Positions 27,065-38,468 of a DNA stretch of 64,000 bases are shown here, in pieces. Position 1 is the stretch's first letter. Each line of letters begins with the position of its first letter. This DNA is from Bifiguratus adelaidae (Eukaryota > Mucoromycota > Endogonomycetes > Endogonales): NCBI GenBank assembly GCA_002261195.1, contig MVBO01000040.1:45686-109685 (forward strand), given 5' to 3'. The notes below the pieces were generated by a model, which was not told where the DNA came from, did no database searches, and saw only the letters and a program-made list of their open reading frames with translations. The translations under genes were made by a program, and so were the position numbers.

Positions 27065-28703
27065 ATGAAGCAGAAGGTGCTGCCAGAGCGGAAGCTAGAG
27101 GCGATTGCCCAGCTCATCAAAGAAGGAAAATGTAAGTACAGGGACAAGTCATGTCAAGGCGAGAGAGCTCTGTTGCTCATGGGAACGTAAGGTACAAAGA
27201 TCATCACCATGACAGGTGCAGGCATCTCCACGGCGGCTGGTATACCCGACTTTCGAACACCGGGAACAGGCTTGTATGATAACCTGCAAAAGTACAACTT
27301 GCCTTACCCAGAAGCGATCTTTGATATTTCCTACTTTAAGGTAAGAGACGTCTCTCCAGTCTATCCACGCTCTGACACCCGAGAATTAGGATTATCCCGA
27401 TCCTTTCTTTGCCTTGGCCAAGGAGCTCTTTCCTGGCAAATTTCTCGCAAGTATTGCTGTGTGGATGATCGTAACGGTTATGCTCATTCCATTTGCCTAC
27501 AGCCCACGAAAACTCATTATTTCCTTGTCCTATTACATCGCAAGAAGCTCTTGCACCGAGCCTTTACGCAAAATATCGATACATTGGAGCGATTGGCTGG
27601 TATGCCTGATGAAAAGATTGTAGAAGCTCATGGTAGCTTTGCCGGCGCTACTTGCATACGGTGTGGAAAGGCGGCCGATCAAGAGATGGTGAAAGGTACG
27701 GGATTTCTCCGCATTATCTCGATAGCATTCACCTCATGTTGCGTGCAGAAACCATACTACGTGGAGACATACCCAATTGTGGTCATTGCGGCAAGGGCAT
27801 CATCAAACCAAACATTACGTTTTTCGGTGAAGCATTGCCTGAGAAGTTTTACGATTCCATTGTCGACTTTAAGCCGGCTGACTTGCTTATTGTCATTGGC
27901 ACCAGTCTTCAGGTGCAACCTTTCGCTTCATTGATCGATCAAGTGGGCAAAAAGGTGCCGCGGCTTTTGATCAATCGAGAGAAGGCTGGCGTTGTGAGTG
28001 AAGAAAGAACGTGAAGCTGCTCTTGCTCCTGCTGACCACATCTTCTTTCTAGTACGAATTTCGCAACGCCGGATTCGACTTTGACGGAAAATATCAACCC
28101 TACGGGCGAGACGTCTTTCATGCCGGTAATTGCGACGATGGTGTTGTAGAATTGTGTCGACTTCTCGGCTGGGAAGACGAATTAGAGACGCTTTATCAAA
28201 CAAATACGGCCAAGCTGCGTGAGAATTGGGCGAAACAAGAAGCCAAGCTTCGCAAGACGGTTGAAGAAGAAGAAGAAGAGCTGGTGGAAGCTTTGGCCAG
28301 GACGGGCATTGCTGATCAAGAGAGCGAAAAGACGGAGAAGGTGGATGTGGAAGGATTAGCAGAGGATATTCATCACAAGGTGGAGCTTGTGTCACAGGAA
28401 AGCAAGAATGCGGAAGTGCAGAAGGAAACAGAGGTATCTGCAAGCAAAAATGAGGCGATAGCAACTGAGAAGAAGCCTTCAATCGCAAGTCAGAGCGCAA
28501 CATATACTTCCGCCTCGGATAAGGATTTCAAGAGATCAGAGCCACAGACATCCATACCGAGTGATAGCAAGGAGATTGCGGCTCCGGCCACATCTACTGA
28601 AGCGACAAGTAGCTCGACTCAAAAGCCATCCACGAACGAAACACCTCCAAAGGTTGAGCCAACAGTGGCCAATACTGTCAAGGAGTCCAAGGGCAAGATA
28701 TAG
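27065..28703 (+). CDS. HST2: NAD-dependent protein deacetylase, sirtuin class I (HST2/SIRT2-like)
   Basis: Removes acetyl groups from lysines using NAD+. Six exons (27065-27131, 27192-27340, 27390-27446, 27503-27695, 27749-27993, 28053-28703) give 453 residues in frame. NAD-binding GAGISTAAGIPDFR, TQNIDTLERLAG, the catalytic His in EAHGSFAGATC, two zinc pairs (CIRC, CGHC) and GTSLQVQPFA are all present. Intron 3 (27447-27502, 56 nt) has a GC donor (CTC|GCAAGT); no GT donor keeps KFLPTKTHYFL in frame. The C-terminal 150 or so residues after the core form an acidic coiled-coil-like tail rich in E/K/S/T, longer than in yeast Hst2 and of unknown role. Confidence 0.95.
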
Positions 28704-28753
28704 TATTACGCATTGTCATGTACATAGGTCATGTCAATGGTCCAAATAAACAG

Positions 28754-30519
28754 ATGACATCTCGTGAGCTCAATGCAAATGCGACGCCAGGATATGCTGC
28801 TTGCGCGTTTTTGCCATACACTGCTTCCATGGACCGTCCATACAGTCGTCTGGCCTTGTTAGCTTCGCTAAATGTAGAGCTTGAGCCCACGTTACCTCGT
28901 AAGACAGGCATCATTTGCACCATAGGCACGTTGAAAACATCATTGATGAGGCGTTATAATGAATCTGATATTTTAATCCTAGGGCCTCAAACAAACCATG
29001 CACCAATCATCGCAAAATGCATCGCAAAATGCATCGATGCAGGCATGACGATTGCAAGGCTCAACTTATCGTATGGCGATCACGAGGCAAGTGTCGTTGA
29101 TACGCAGGTACCGTCCGATTCATCATTCCCAAGTTTCATCAAAGTGCGATAGCCAACGTGCGTCAAGTGGCATCATGTAAGTGGGTCTCTTGTTAAGCGC
29201 ATTCCATAACGTTTGATGCAGGTGCGGAGGGCAAGTATATTGGTGTCGCGCTGGATATCCAAGACGCCGACATTGCCACAGACCCTGGCCAGCTCCAGCG
29301 TTTGCACGACCGCAATAAGGCCAATATCGGCTTTGCTCTTGAACAAGGCGCTGACATGGTGCTGGCAACGGTTCGCCAGGGCGATGATGTCGATGATTTA
29401 CGGCATTACATTCAGGCAAGGTCGGCCTCCATGCGGATCATTTCCAAGATTGGGAACATGGATGGTGTGCGAAATCTTGCCGAGATTATGGAGTGGAGTG
29501 ATGGCGTCATAGTCGATCGAAGCGCACTCGCTGACGACAAGGAGGTGGAGAGGATATTCCTGGTTCAAAAGAAAATTGCTGCTCAATGCAACATTGCTGG
29601 GAAACCGGTCATCTGGTGAGGGTACCTTGAACTACCTGACCATTGCGTGTTACCGTTAACATGTTCTATCTAGTGCTGGTCAAACGCTGGAATCCATGAC
29701 GGCAAGTTCAAGCTGCAAGGCGCGCACAATGTCACTGAATCATTTTCTTTCAGAATCACCCTCTGCCCACAAGAGCAGAAGTGAGTGACGTGGCCAATGC
29801 CGTGCTGGACGGTTTTGATTGCCTGATGCTTTCTAAAGAGACAGCTATTGGCAGGTATGCAGTAGAATCCGGTAAGCCAAAGAGGTATCGTGGATGTCAG
29901 AGGCTAAGTCATAAAGTTGGCCAAATGAATGTCATTTGCCGCTTGGCCGAAGCCACGTGCTGTTACCCTCACATCTTTCACGAAATACACTCCGCCATCA
30001 GAGCAAGGACATCGTTGAGCATTGCAGAAGTGACCGCGGCTTCAGCTGTCAGTGCAAGTTACGCTCTGAACGCAGCATGCATCGTCGTTCTTACTACAAC
30101 AGGTGCATCAGCTCGGCATGTTGCCAAGTACAGGCCAGAAGTGCCCATTATTGCTGTCACCAAGCAAAGTGTTATCGCGCGACAATTGCTATTATATCGT
30201 CTGTCATCGTAAGATGTTGTTCATGTGAACTTTACTAACGGTCTAATCTCTAGGTGGGATATATCCCTTTGTCGATCCACAAGCCGAGGGCAACGATGCG
30301 GCAACGGGCGACCCCGTCGAAACCCACCGAATGGAACTTGAGCTGGAAACCAGCCGGCAACCACAGTGGCAAAACGATGTGGACAGGCGCATCCAGTTTG
30401 GGATCCTGCAGGGGTCCCGATTCAATCTAGTCAAGCAAGGTGACGTGGTGATTGCCGTTCAAGGCTGGACAAGCGGGTTGGGGCATACCAATACCATCAG
30501 AATCCTGCACATGCGATGA
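28754..30519 (+). CDS. Pyruvate-kinase-like pseudoenzyme lacking the B domain
   Basis: Clear pyruvate kinase homologue: [86 protein letters not shown] and QLLLYRGIYPF, all in order. Eight exons sum to exactly 469 codons. After ALDIQ the usual substrate-lid B domain (about 100 residues) is absent; the chain goes straight to [18 protein letters not shown]. The catalytic Lys stays (ISK), but the metal-binding Glu after it is Gly, the ARGDLG motif with its Asp is DRSALA, and CATQM has become CAGQT, losing the Thr. So it should not make pyruvate normally. Introns 28926-28982, 29087-29133 and 29702-29753 appear to use GC donors. An in-frame ATG also exists at 28718. A regulatory role is possible. 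Confidence 0.85.
29009..29032 (+). repeat. 12-bp in-frame tandem duplication inside the pyruvate-kinase-like gene
   Basis: ATCGCAAAATGC occurs twice without a gap (29009-29020, 29021-29032), encoding IAKC-IAKC just before IDAGM. Other pyruvate kinases have one copy of this helix segment, so it looks like a recent slippage insertion of four residues. Confidence 0.85.
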
Positions 30520-31465
30520 GCTAAACTAGGAATGATTTTGCGAATACTACCACAAAAATGCTAATATGTTTGCTTCAGCTTATGGTATCAAAACCCCACA
30601 CCGCTGATAAACGGATGTTGAGCAAAAGGATCTAACAAATACTGTATTTTTATTTTCGATATTTTACAACCGGCCAGTTGCGAACCAAACTCGGCCTTTC
30701 TCGTAACCTAACCGTATCCCTCTAGCCGGCAATTCTCAAGACCTTAGTACGGCCGTGGGACGAAATGACCCGCATATGCCTGTGATAGAATGTCGTAAGG
30801 TTATCCCCGGATGGCGCCAAACTGTCAACACCTCCATTCATAATGGGAGGTCGGACAACGGGGCCAAGATGGTATCGCTGCGTCATTGCTAAAAATACGC
30901 CTAAATACCGATGTTGGAGTACAATTCTGGTCGCATCATAACCCTGTATGGGAGGCACAGGGACGATTTAGCAAGTTCAGAACCATTTGGACTGTCGATC
31001 CCCGTGGAGAGTGTAATTGGGTCGATCTCCATCCCCTTCCAAACAATGGTCGGATATTTCGATCAATGCATTGCCTTTTCGGGATACAAAGGCGAGGCTT
31101 TTGGCCAATCAAATGTCTTGTATGTCACGGCGCATCACATGGAGGGTAGACGGCGTTGCACGGCGATTGCCATGACCGTCCTAATTCAGGCCTTGTATGG
31201 GCATAAGCAAGGTAAAACGCGCTCGAAAAGGAATTCCATTGTGGCGCTAGAATATACATATTCGCAATACTGCTAAATCTAGACCATGGAGTTACAAATT
31301 ATAACATTATCCTATATGCATACCAGGTAAAAGTCAGAATAAAAAATGTCTAGCGATCGCTGTGGTGGGAATAGTATTTTCGCCAAAGATGCGGTAAGAC
31401 ACTCCGCGATTTTGCTTCGTATTTAAGTCTTTGAAGAGCCCGCCCACCATTTCAAAATTATCGAC
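30520..31465. other. Intergenic region, no supported gene
   Basis: About 950 bp. A minus-strand frame at 30722-30958 contains protein-like VVRPPIMNGGVDSLAPSG and a plus-strand frame of 121 codons covers 30911-31276. I recognise neither, and neither has convincing splice partners. The right end, AT-rich from about 31280, should hold the promoter of the Rds1-like gene. Confidence 0.4.
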
Positions 31466-32609
31466 ATGCTATCCACGAAATTTGCTGGTGTCCTTGCCAT
31501 TACGGCTTCCCTCATCGCTACACCCGTGCTCGGGCAGGCTAATCCCTTCCCTAATGGTGATTTCAGCATCCTCAATTTCGCTTTGAGTGAGTACATGACA
31601 ATTGAATTCATCCGAGTACTAAAGCATTGTTTCTAGCTTTGGAGCATCTCGAGGCTACTTTCTACAACATTGGTTTGTCCAAGCTCAACCAGGGTGCCTT
31701 CAAGGAGGCCGGTAAAGAACTTGCCCAAGATCTACGCACCAATATTCAACACATTGCTGATCACGAAAACACTCACGTCAAGTTTTTGACCACTGCCATT
31801 TCTGCAGCCGGCGGCAAACAAGGTATGCATTGCCCCCTATTCAATGTTTAAAATGGCTCGAATAGCATACTCAAATGTGACTATCAGTTGACGCTTGCAA
31901 TGCCTACAACTTTGGAAATGCCTTCGACAATGTCTACAACTTCATTGCTGTTGCCAGAGCTCTCGAGGAGACTGGTGTTAGTGCCTACGCTGGTGCTATT
32001 GCTGACATCAAAACCAGCGCCTACGTGACTGGTGCGTAAAGTGGCAGAATGGTTCTTCGATTATGTATTTAATCAATTAGTCTAGCTGGCGCTACCATTG
32101 CTGAGGTTGAGGCACGTCACTCCGCTTACCTCAACAGCGTTTCCAGCAACGGTTCAGGCAACCCATTCCCCTATGCTTTTGATACTCCTCTTCCCGAGAA
32201 CTTGGTCTTGTCGTTAGCTCTTCAATTCGTCAAGGACTGCTCCAACACCAACTTTGACTTTACTCTTTCATGTAAGTAATACCATCTCCATTGATCTTTT
32301 GTATACACACCCTGGACTGCAGATCCCCCCTTCTTGACCATTGAGAACAAAGGTAACTTGAAGAACGGCGAAACGATCAAATTCAAGGTCGCCAGCGACG
32401 CCGTGAGCACCAACGGAGCTTACTGCACCTTTGCCTACAGCCAAACCAATGCCTCCGTTCCGTACAGCGTGTGCGAAATCCCCAGAGATGTTGACGGTTA
32501 CTCTTACCTCACTCTCAGCAGCAAGAACGCTACCGACTTTAGCTCTGTAATTGCCGGTCCTGCCTTGGGCTTCGTCGACAATGGCGAATGTGTGGAATAC
32601 AAGCACTAA
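31466..32609 (+). CDS. Secreted ferritin-like (Rds1-type) stress protein
   Basis: Starts with a signal peptide (FAGVLAITASLIATPVLGQA). A four-helix ferritin-like domain follows: LNFALTLEHLEATFYN, IADHENTHVKFLTTAI, VYNFIAVARALEETG and AEVEARHSAYLNS, with Glu and His residues where diiron proteins bind metal. A C-terminal beta-rich half (after FTLS, starting YPPFLTIENKGNLKNG) contains three Cys and may be a separate domain. Five introns of about 50-60 nt keep frame; total is about 290 residues. S. pombe rds1 of this family is induced by nutrient and stress signals. The biochemical role is unknown. Confidence 0.85.
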
Positions 32610-32888
32610 ATTGGTAAATCGCCACGCTTAGATCCTCTAATATGGAATCTCCTTGTACCCAAAATATGAAATAATATACTTATTCCAGCGTATGGCTTAG
32701 CGCAATCGAGATCAAAAGGATGATCATGCCAGTTCACAGCTCTATATCTCAGAAATATATCCAATTGTACCTAGGATACCTTCTTTCTCCTTCGTGCTCC
32801 GAATTTCGTGATGTCACACTTCCCTTTAATTCATTAACAAGCAACGGTAGCTTTCAACGTGTCGCCTGCAAGCTTCACTCCTCACACG

Positions 32889-33720
32889 ATGGCTAATCTC
32901 ACACTATATACGGTCAAGGCGGTGTTGATACTGGACTCACAGGGCAATCGGATAGTGTCAAAGTTCTACGACAAGGGTGGTGCATTGCCATGGAAGACCG
33001 TAAAGGATCAAAAGAACTTTGAAAAGGGGTTGTTCGACAAGACCAAACGGGCCAATGGTAAGTCTTTGGACAGTGCATGACCGATGAGGTATGGGCTTTG
33101 GCTTTTCCTGACGCACCAAGTTGCCGACGGTAGCGCGATGTCAATCTTCTCAGTTTCCATCGTTGGTCAGAATATGGCAGGAACATTCGCTGATGCCTTG
33201 TCTCTTTTCCTCCTGCAGCCGAAATCATACTCTATGACAACCAGATTGTCTTGTATCGATCCAGTGTGGATGTCTTCTTTTACATTGTCGGCGCCCCAGA
33301 AGAGAACGAGCTGATGTTGAACTCTGTCATGACCGCCCTTTACGACTCTATTTCCATACTATTGAGGTGAGCGGAGCCATTGCCCACCCTCATTTCCCAT
33401 CAATGCACTCATCATGTTGATTTGACTGGCTGCAGACATCAAGTGGAGAAGCGCTCAATTCTCGATAACCTTGATTTAGTGGTCCTCGCGGTAGACGAGA
33501 TTATAGATGAGGGGTAAGTCGGCCATCTGGCATTCCTGTCGATGTTAAGGACTCAATGGTTAATTCGTACAGTATCATCCTCGATACCGACGCAGAGGCC
33601 ATTGCGTCACGCGTCTCGAAGCCGCGTATTGACTCGGTAGACATACCCATCACAGACCAAACTCCCATGCAAATCCTCAACACGGCCATTGACCGCATGT
33701 CTGCTCAACTGCTAAGATAG
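32889..33720 (+). CDS. RET3: Coatomer zeta subunit
   Basis: Small sigma/zeta adaptor subunit of the COPI coat, acting in retrograde Golgi-to-ER transport. The longin-type fold is seen in MANLTLYTVKAVLILDSQGN, KFYDKG, EIILYDNQIVLYRSSVDVFF, ELMLNSVMTALYDSISILLR and LVVLAVDEIIDEGIILDTDA. Four exons keep frame (first donor after GCCAATG at about 33058; acceptor before AEIILYD). The ending PMQILNTAIDRMSAQLLR is typical. The NMT1 start follows after only 68 bp on the same strand. Confidence 0.95.
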
Positions 33721-33788
33721 AGTGAATGTGTGCACTTTAGTTTAAATGGATTGACGTCACTGCCCTTTTTATTGGGTTGTTTGTAGAG

Positions 33789-35699
33789 ATGGCTTCCGAA
33801 TCCAAGCCCATGGCCAACGTTGAGGAGGATGCAGTGGATGGAGAACAAGTAGTGGACAATGTTGTTGAATTGAGTGTCAAAGAACAAGAAATGCTGGCAA
33901 AGAACCTGCAAAAAGTGGTCAAGAAGGCTGAGAAAGCGGAAAAGAAGGAACGCAAAAAGGGCGATACTGGTGATGATGTTACGGCCGATAACGCTGAGCT
34001 TACAGCCAAGCAAGAAGCCGCAAGGGCTAGCTTGCAAGCCATGCTGGCCAAACTCAGTGTTGCTGAGAGCAAGTCCAAGGGATCCACGGGTGACCACAAG
34101 TTTTGGAACACGCAACCTGTACCTCAATTGGGTAAGTGTTGCGCATCGAGCATGTTGACCGGCATGACCGCTCATACAAATTGTCTCTCAGGTGAAGTCA
34201 TTGCAGAGGACGGTCCAATCGAACCAGATACGCCAGCCGATGAGATCCGCAAGGAACCATACCTTTTGCCCAAAGATTTCGAATGGTATGATTTGGACAT
34301 GGAGGATGAAGCTCAGGTACGGTGCCTCTGATGGTATGCTTGATTTCGCGTGACAAATTAACGCAATGCCATAGCTCAAGGAACTGTACGAATTACTGAG
34401 CAACAACTATGTAGAAGACACGGATTCGACACTTCGCTTTAACTATTCCGCTGCCTTTCTCAAATGGTGAGTATGCTTGAAGTTTTTGGCAGTGTCATTG
34501 CTAAGCTTGGGTATCAGGGCTCTGCAACCTCCGGGATGGAAGAAATCTTGGCACACGGGCATCCGCGTGACCTCGACCAAAAAGATGGTAGCGTTCATCA
34601 GCGGAGTACCAATGCATTTGCGTATCCACAAAAAGTATGTCCCAATCAGATTACAGGCTGCCGACGGTTCGTTGATCTAGGTTGCTGCAGGACACTATTT
34701 TTGACGGAAATCAACTTTCTATGTATCCACAAGAAGCTTCGAAGCAAACGTTTAGCACCAGTGCTGATCAAAGAAATAACGCGACGTTCGCATCTAGAAG
34801 GCGTATTTCAAGCTGTTTATACGGCTGGGGTTGTTTTACCGAAACCTATCACGACTTGCAGGTGAGTGTTGAGAAAGGGATGGAGGGACCTACAGAGCCT
34901 TTGACTCACGGACATACGCGTTTAGATATTTCCATCGGTCCATCAATCCAAAGAAACTTGTCGAAACCGGCTTCTCCTATGTGCCGCGAAATTCCACCAT
35001 AACCCGGATGATCAAATCCTACAAGCTTCCGGAGAAGAGCAGCATTCCTGGTCTTCGTCCCATGCGACCGGAGGATGCAGAGCAAATTTTGGAATTGTCT
35101 CGGCAGTACATGTCGCGCTTCGATATTGCTCCTGAGCTCCAGAATGTTGAAGAGATCAAACATCATCTTCTTCCCGTGAAAGATGTTGTCTGGAGCTACG
35201 TCGTAGAGGTAAGCATTTGACAGATTCCCTTGACCCACACGAAATAGCTCATTCAATGGCCATTCTAGAACCCATCGACCAAAAAAGTCACCGATTTCTT
35301 TTCCTTTTACTCTCTACCGTCCAAAGTCATTGGCAACCCCAAGCATGATACGATTTCAGCAGCCTATCTATTTTACTACGCTAGTCACGTACCCGAAAAC
35401 GCACAGGATGATAAGCGAGAAGCAGACAAGTATCTAAGCCAGAGACTTAAGAGCCTAATCAATGACGCGCTCATTATTGCGCGTGATGTGAGTAACCTGC
35501 AGCAGTACCTGTGGTGCGCGTATCTGATTGTCAAATTTAGGCCAACTTCGATGTATTCAATTGCCTTGATCTTATGGACAACGCTCTCTTTGTCGGTGAA
35601 CTCAAGTTCAAGCCCGGTGATGGATTCCTCAACTATTATCTGTACAATTGGCGATGCAAAGATATCAAGAAAACCAAAGTGGGTCTCGTGATGCTCTAG
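33789..35699 (+). CDS. NMT1: Glycylpeptide N-tetradecanoyltransferase (N-myristoyltransferase)
   Basis: Transfers myristate from myristoyl-CoA to N-terminal glycines. The N-terminal 110 residues are acidic and lysine-rich ([15 protein letters not shown]), probably a ribosome-targeting segment. The core shows [51 protein letters not shown] (the acyl-CoA and oxyanion loop), [16 protein letters not shown] and [13 protein letters not shown]. It ends [10 protein letters not shown] with a C-terminal leucine whose carboxylate is the catalytic base in this family. About nine exons with roughly 55-nt introns give about 490 residues. The exon joining HLRIHKK to TLFLTEINF needs the later of two possible acceptors (gctgcag). 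Confidence 0.96.
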
Positions 35700-35880
35700 A
35701 GTTTTCTAGAGAGTGTTTGATACCCCCAATGTCGTAACGCGTCATGTACGAGACGACACCTACACATGACGAACAAGGTGCGACCAACCAATAAAAAGGA
35801 ACTGAAATACGAGGATTGTATGTGGCAATAATGTACAAATGCGCTTTGGTATGACTACAAGGTCTCAGAGCAACCTTTTC

Positions 35881-36366
35881 TCAATTGTCCTCAACGCCGT
35901 ATGGTATCCCGATTTCTTTCCAGAGCTGCAAAACACCATCTATATCAACGACCATAGCTCTAGCATATCAAAGGAGTACTTACGATTGTAATGCAGCAAC
36001 TTTTCAATGAGGTCTACGTGGGTGAGGACCATACGGCGACAACAATACCGCTTCAAACCAAGAGCATCGAGCGCCTCTCTGCACATGACAATGTTAGCTT
36101 GTGGTGATATTGAAGGAAAGCAAATGGTTTCGTATACAGCGCGTATGATGTGGTGCAGGGTGTCGCTTATGCTAAGGTTTTCGAGGTCGTTCTAAGCAGA
36201 ATCGGAACACCCGCTACCTCATCGTATCCACTGACACCATTACACCCCAAATCAACCCCTAAGACACTTACCCTTCCGTGTAGTCACTTTGAAGGAGAGA
36301 CAGGTAAGTATCCCACTTGTTTCCAATGACTTTGCCACACGAGAAGCACCGTACTGGGATGATCAT
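35881..36366 (-). CDS. RPB10: RNA polymerases I/II/III shared subunit RPABC5 (RPB10)
   Basis: Small zinc-binding subunit common to all three nuclear RNA polymerases. Exon 1 (from 36366) encodes [19 protein letters not shown] and [11 protein letters not shown]. After an unusually long intron of about 200 nt, exon 2 gives [20 protein letters not shown], then [15 protein letters not shown] and YCC are the zinc ligands, identical in spacing to other RPB10 proteins. A perfect donor (gtaagtact) then leads to a third exon encoding [19 protein letters not shown]. If it is not spliced, the protein ends [14 protein letters not shown] at 35940. Either tail exceeds the usual ending by about ten residues. 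Confidence 0.93.
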
Positions 36367-36658
36367 GTTACGCGCAAGCAAAAGGACGGGTGCTCGAGTC
36401 CTTTTTCACAGAAATTGGTGGCTTATCAATCAGCGCCACATTTGAAAGCTGCTGTTGGCTGCATGTTTGCACGCGGTGGAATTGACTTCCTACGCACCTT
36501 ATGTGACTGCAGCAGTGATGCTTATGAGGTACTAATTGGTGATAAGAGTATCATGGGAGCACTGTGAACTTTACAAGTGACAAGTTTTTGGTTTGCCAAT
36601 GACTATTTTTGGAAACCCATTGAACGGGTCTTTTGAAAGCGACTCCCATTGAAACCTA

Positions 36659-37809
36659 TTACAATTTGGCCAACTGGGCCTTTACCATGGTGTCCAGCTG
36701 AATATTGAACTCGGTAAAGATGCGTAGTCCTTCTGCCAGATATTCGGTAGCGATTGGATCCTCCGCCATAGCCTTTCTAAATGCCGCTTCATCATTGATA
36801 TACGTCTGCTGAGGAAGCTTGGGCGCCGCGAGACCTGACTCCGTCGTAAAGAGCGGTTGCGTCAGTGTGGGTGCGCCCTTAGACGCCGGTAAGGCATCCA
36901 AAGCCTCAAGCATGGGCGGGCTCACCGTGATGGCATCGATACCGGTGACCAATTCTACTTCTTCAATGGTCTGGAAACTTGCGCAAAGAATGGTGGTATT
37001 CTGGGTGAGTTCCCGGTTCTGCATGTAGTATGCATGGATTTGTTGCAAACGCGGCAATTCTCGGTGATTGGTAATGGGCGTCGGTACCTCATATCTCGCG
37101 GAGGTATCAAAATGCACGGCCAAACGGTTTAGGTAGGGCGAAATGTAATGAGCTCCCGCTTCCGCCGAAGCGATAGCCTATCGCCGGACGTCAAGGGGCG
37201 CGCTTGAAAATGACTTTTCGACCTTACCTGTTGCAAGCCAAACAGAATGGTCATGTTGGCAATGATACCGTGTTCCTTCTCCAGGATGCGAGCTGCTTGC
37301 AATCCTTCCCATGTCGTGGGTATCTTGAGGCCCACATCCGTCTTCTTTAAACCCGCTTGTTCAAACATGGCAATAAGACGTCGGCCTTGAGCGACCATCG
37401 CATTGGTATCGTTGGCAAGACGCGCATCAAGCTGCGTATGAACCCGACGCGTCAAATGCGGAGCTGCGTCCAAGGCAATATCGACTTGGAGTCGTTCGAC
37501 AGCCAGCGAAACAATCCCTTCGTGACTGCGACTGTGAGTGAGACAACTCTGACGGGAGTTGGCTTACCTTGTCGGCTGCTCCTTGGCCCATCGACATGCC
37601 TTTTCAACAAAGTTCGAAAAATGAGGCAACGTCAAGTTTGCGCAAATGATGGCGGGATTTGATGTTGCGTCGACCGGACGGAACTTTTCGGCCTCTGCCG
37701 CACAGTTAGTGTCTTTTACTTGCTGTCTCCGCCAATACCTACCCTTCCAGGCCATCGTATCCATGTAAATGGCGGTATGTTGTCGTAAAACTTCGAGAGC
37801 AGAAGCCAT
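36659..37809 (-). CDS. Transaldolase
   Basis: Pentose phosphate pathway enzyme moving a dihydroxyacetone unit between sugar phosphates. Exon 1 (MASALEVLRQHTAIYMD) splices to EAEKFRPVDATSNPAIIC; DATSNP is the conserved substrate loop. The Schiff-base lysine sits in VGLKIPTTWEGLQAARIL, followed by NMTILFGLQQ and, after another intron, AIASAEAGAHYISPYLNRL. The sequence departs from canonical fungal TAL1 (for example FGLQQ where LFSFAQ is usual), so it may be a paralogue with altered specificity. Four exons. The start is 660 bp from the divergent AVT-like gene. Confidence 0.88.
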
Positions 37810-38468
37810 CTTGAAGAAAAGCGGAACAAGAAGCTTACGCGGGGTAGTGAGCATTTGCTCTAATTCCCCATGGCTTCGGCCCACGTCGGTGCCTTAAAAA
37901 GGAAACCAGCCATGGCTCCTCGGTTTCCTTCTATGGACGGAAGCCACCACAACTATAGCAAGCATTATTCTTCTCTCGTGCCAAAACATCATCAAAGACT
38001 CCCTGGGTATCACATGTTGTACGCAATCACCAAAAGCGCACATGCATACCCACAAATAAGAGGTCCCATCCCCGTCGGGCGATGTAGATATAAACCATTC
38101 CCAAAGGGAATGCAATTTCAAAGGCAGCTTGTTATTCTACAGCGAAGACCTTCCCCATGAGGCAAGACTATGACTGTTCCTATAACCGACGTCATCATCT
38201 CTAGGGTGTATGTTGACACTCAAGGCTTCCATTCCCTCCCCACTACACATCTACCCTGCGCCTCAGTACATGTCTCGCATGGTTATGCAACCACGCGCTC
38301 GTGCGAAACATGCGCTTATGGTTTCATTGCCTCACATTGTTCTAAATCGTCAACCAATAAAACGACACACAAAATTTTGCAGCGCGCAGATCTGGGACCT
38401 GGTATAAATGCCGAGAGTCCCTTTCGATATTCAATTGCTTTTGGATCGAGCGTTTTCAGTCCCTCGCC
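37810..38468. promoter_or_regulatory. Divergent promoter region between transaldolase and AVT-like gene
   Basis: About 660 bp without a supported gene. A TATA-like GTATAAATG lies at about 38402, some 65 bp upstream of the AVT-like ATG at 38469. Short overlapping frames here have no family signal. Confidence 0.5.

Noticed and set aside
30911-31276. Plus-strand frame of 121 codons after the pyruvate-kinase-like gene
   Set aside because: No recognised motif, no promoter or splice context, and competing open frames on the minus strand.
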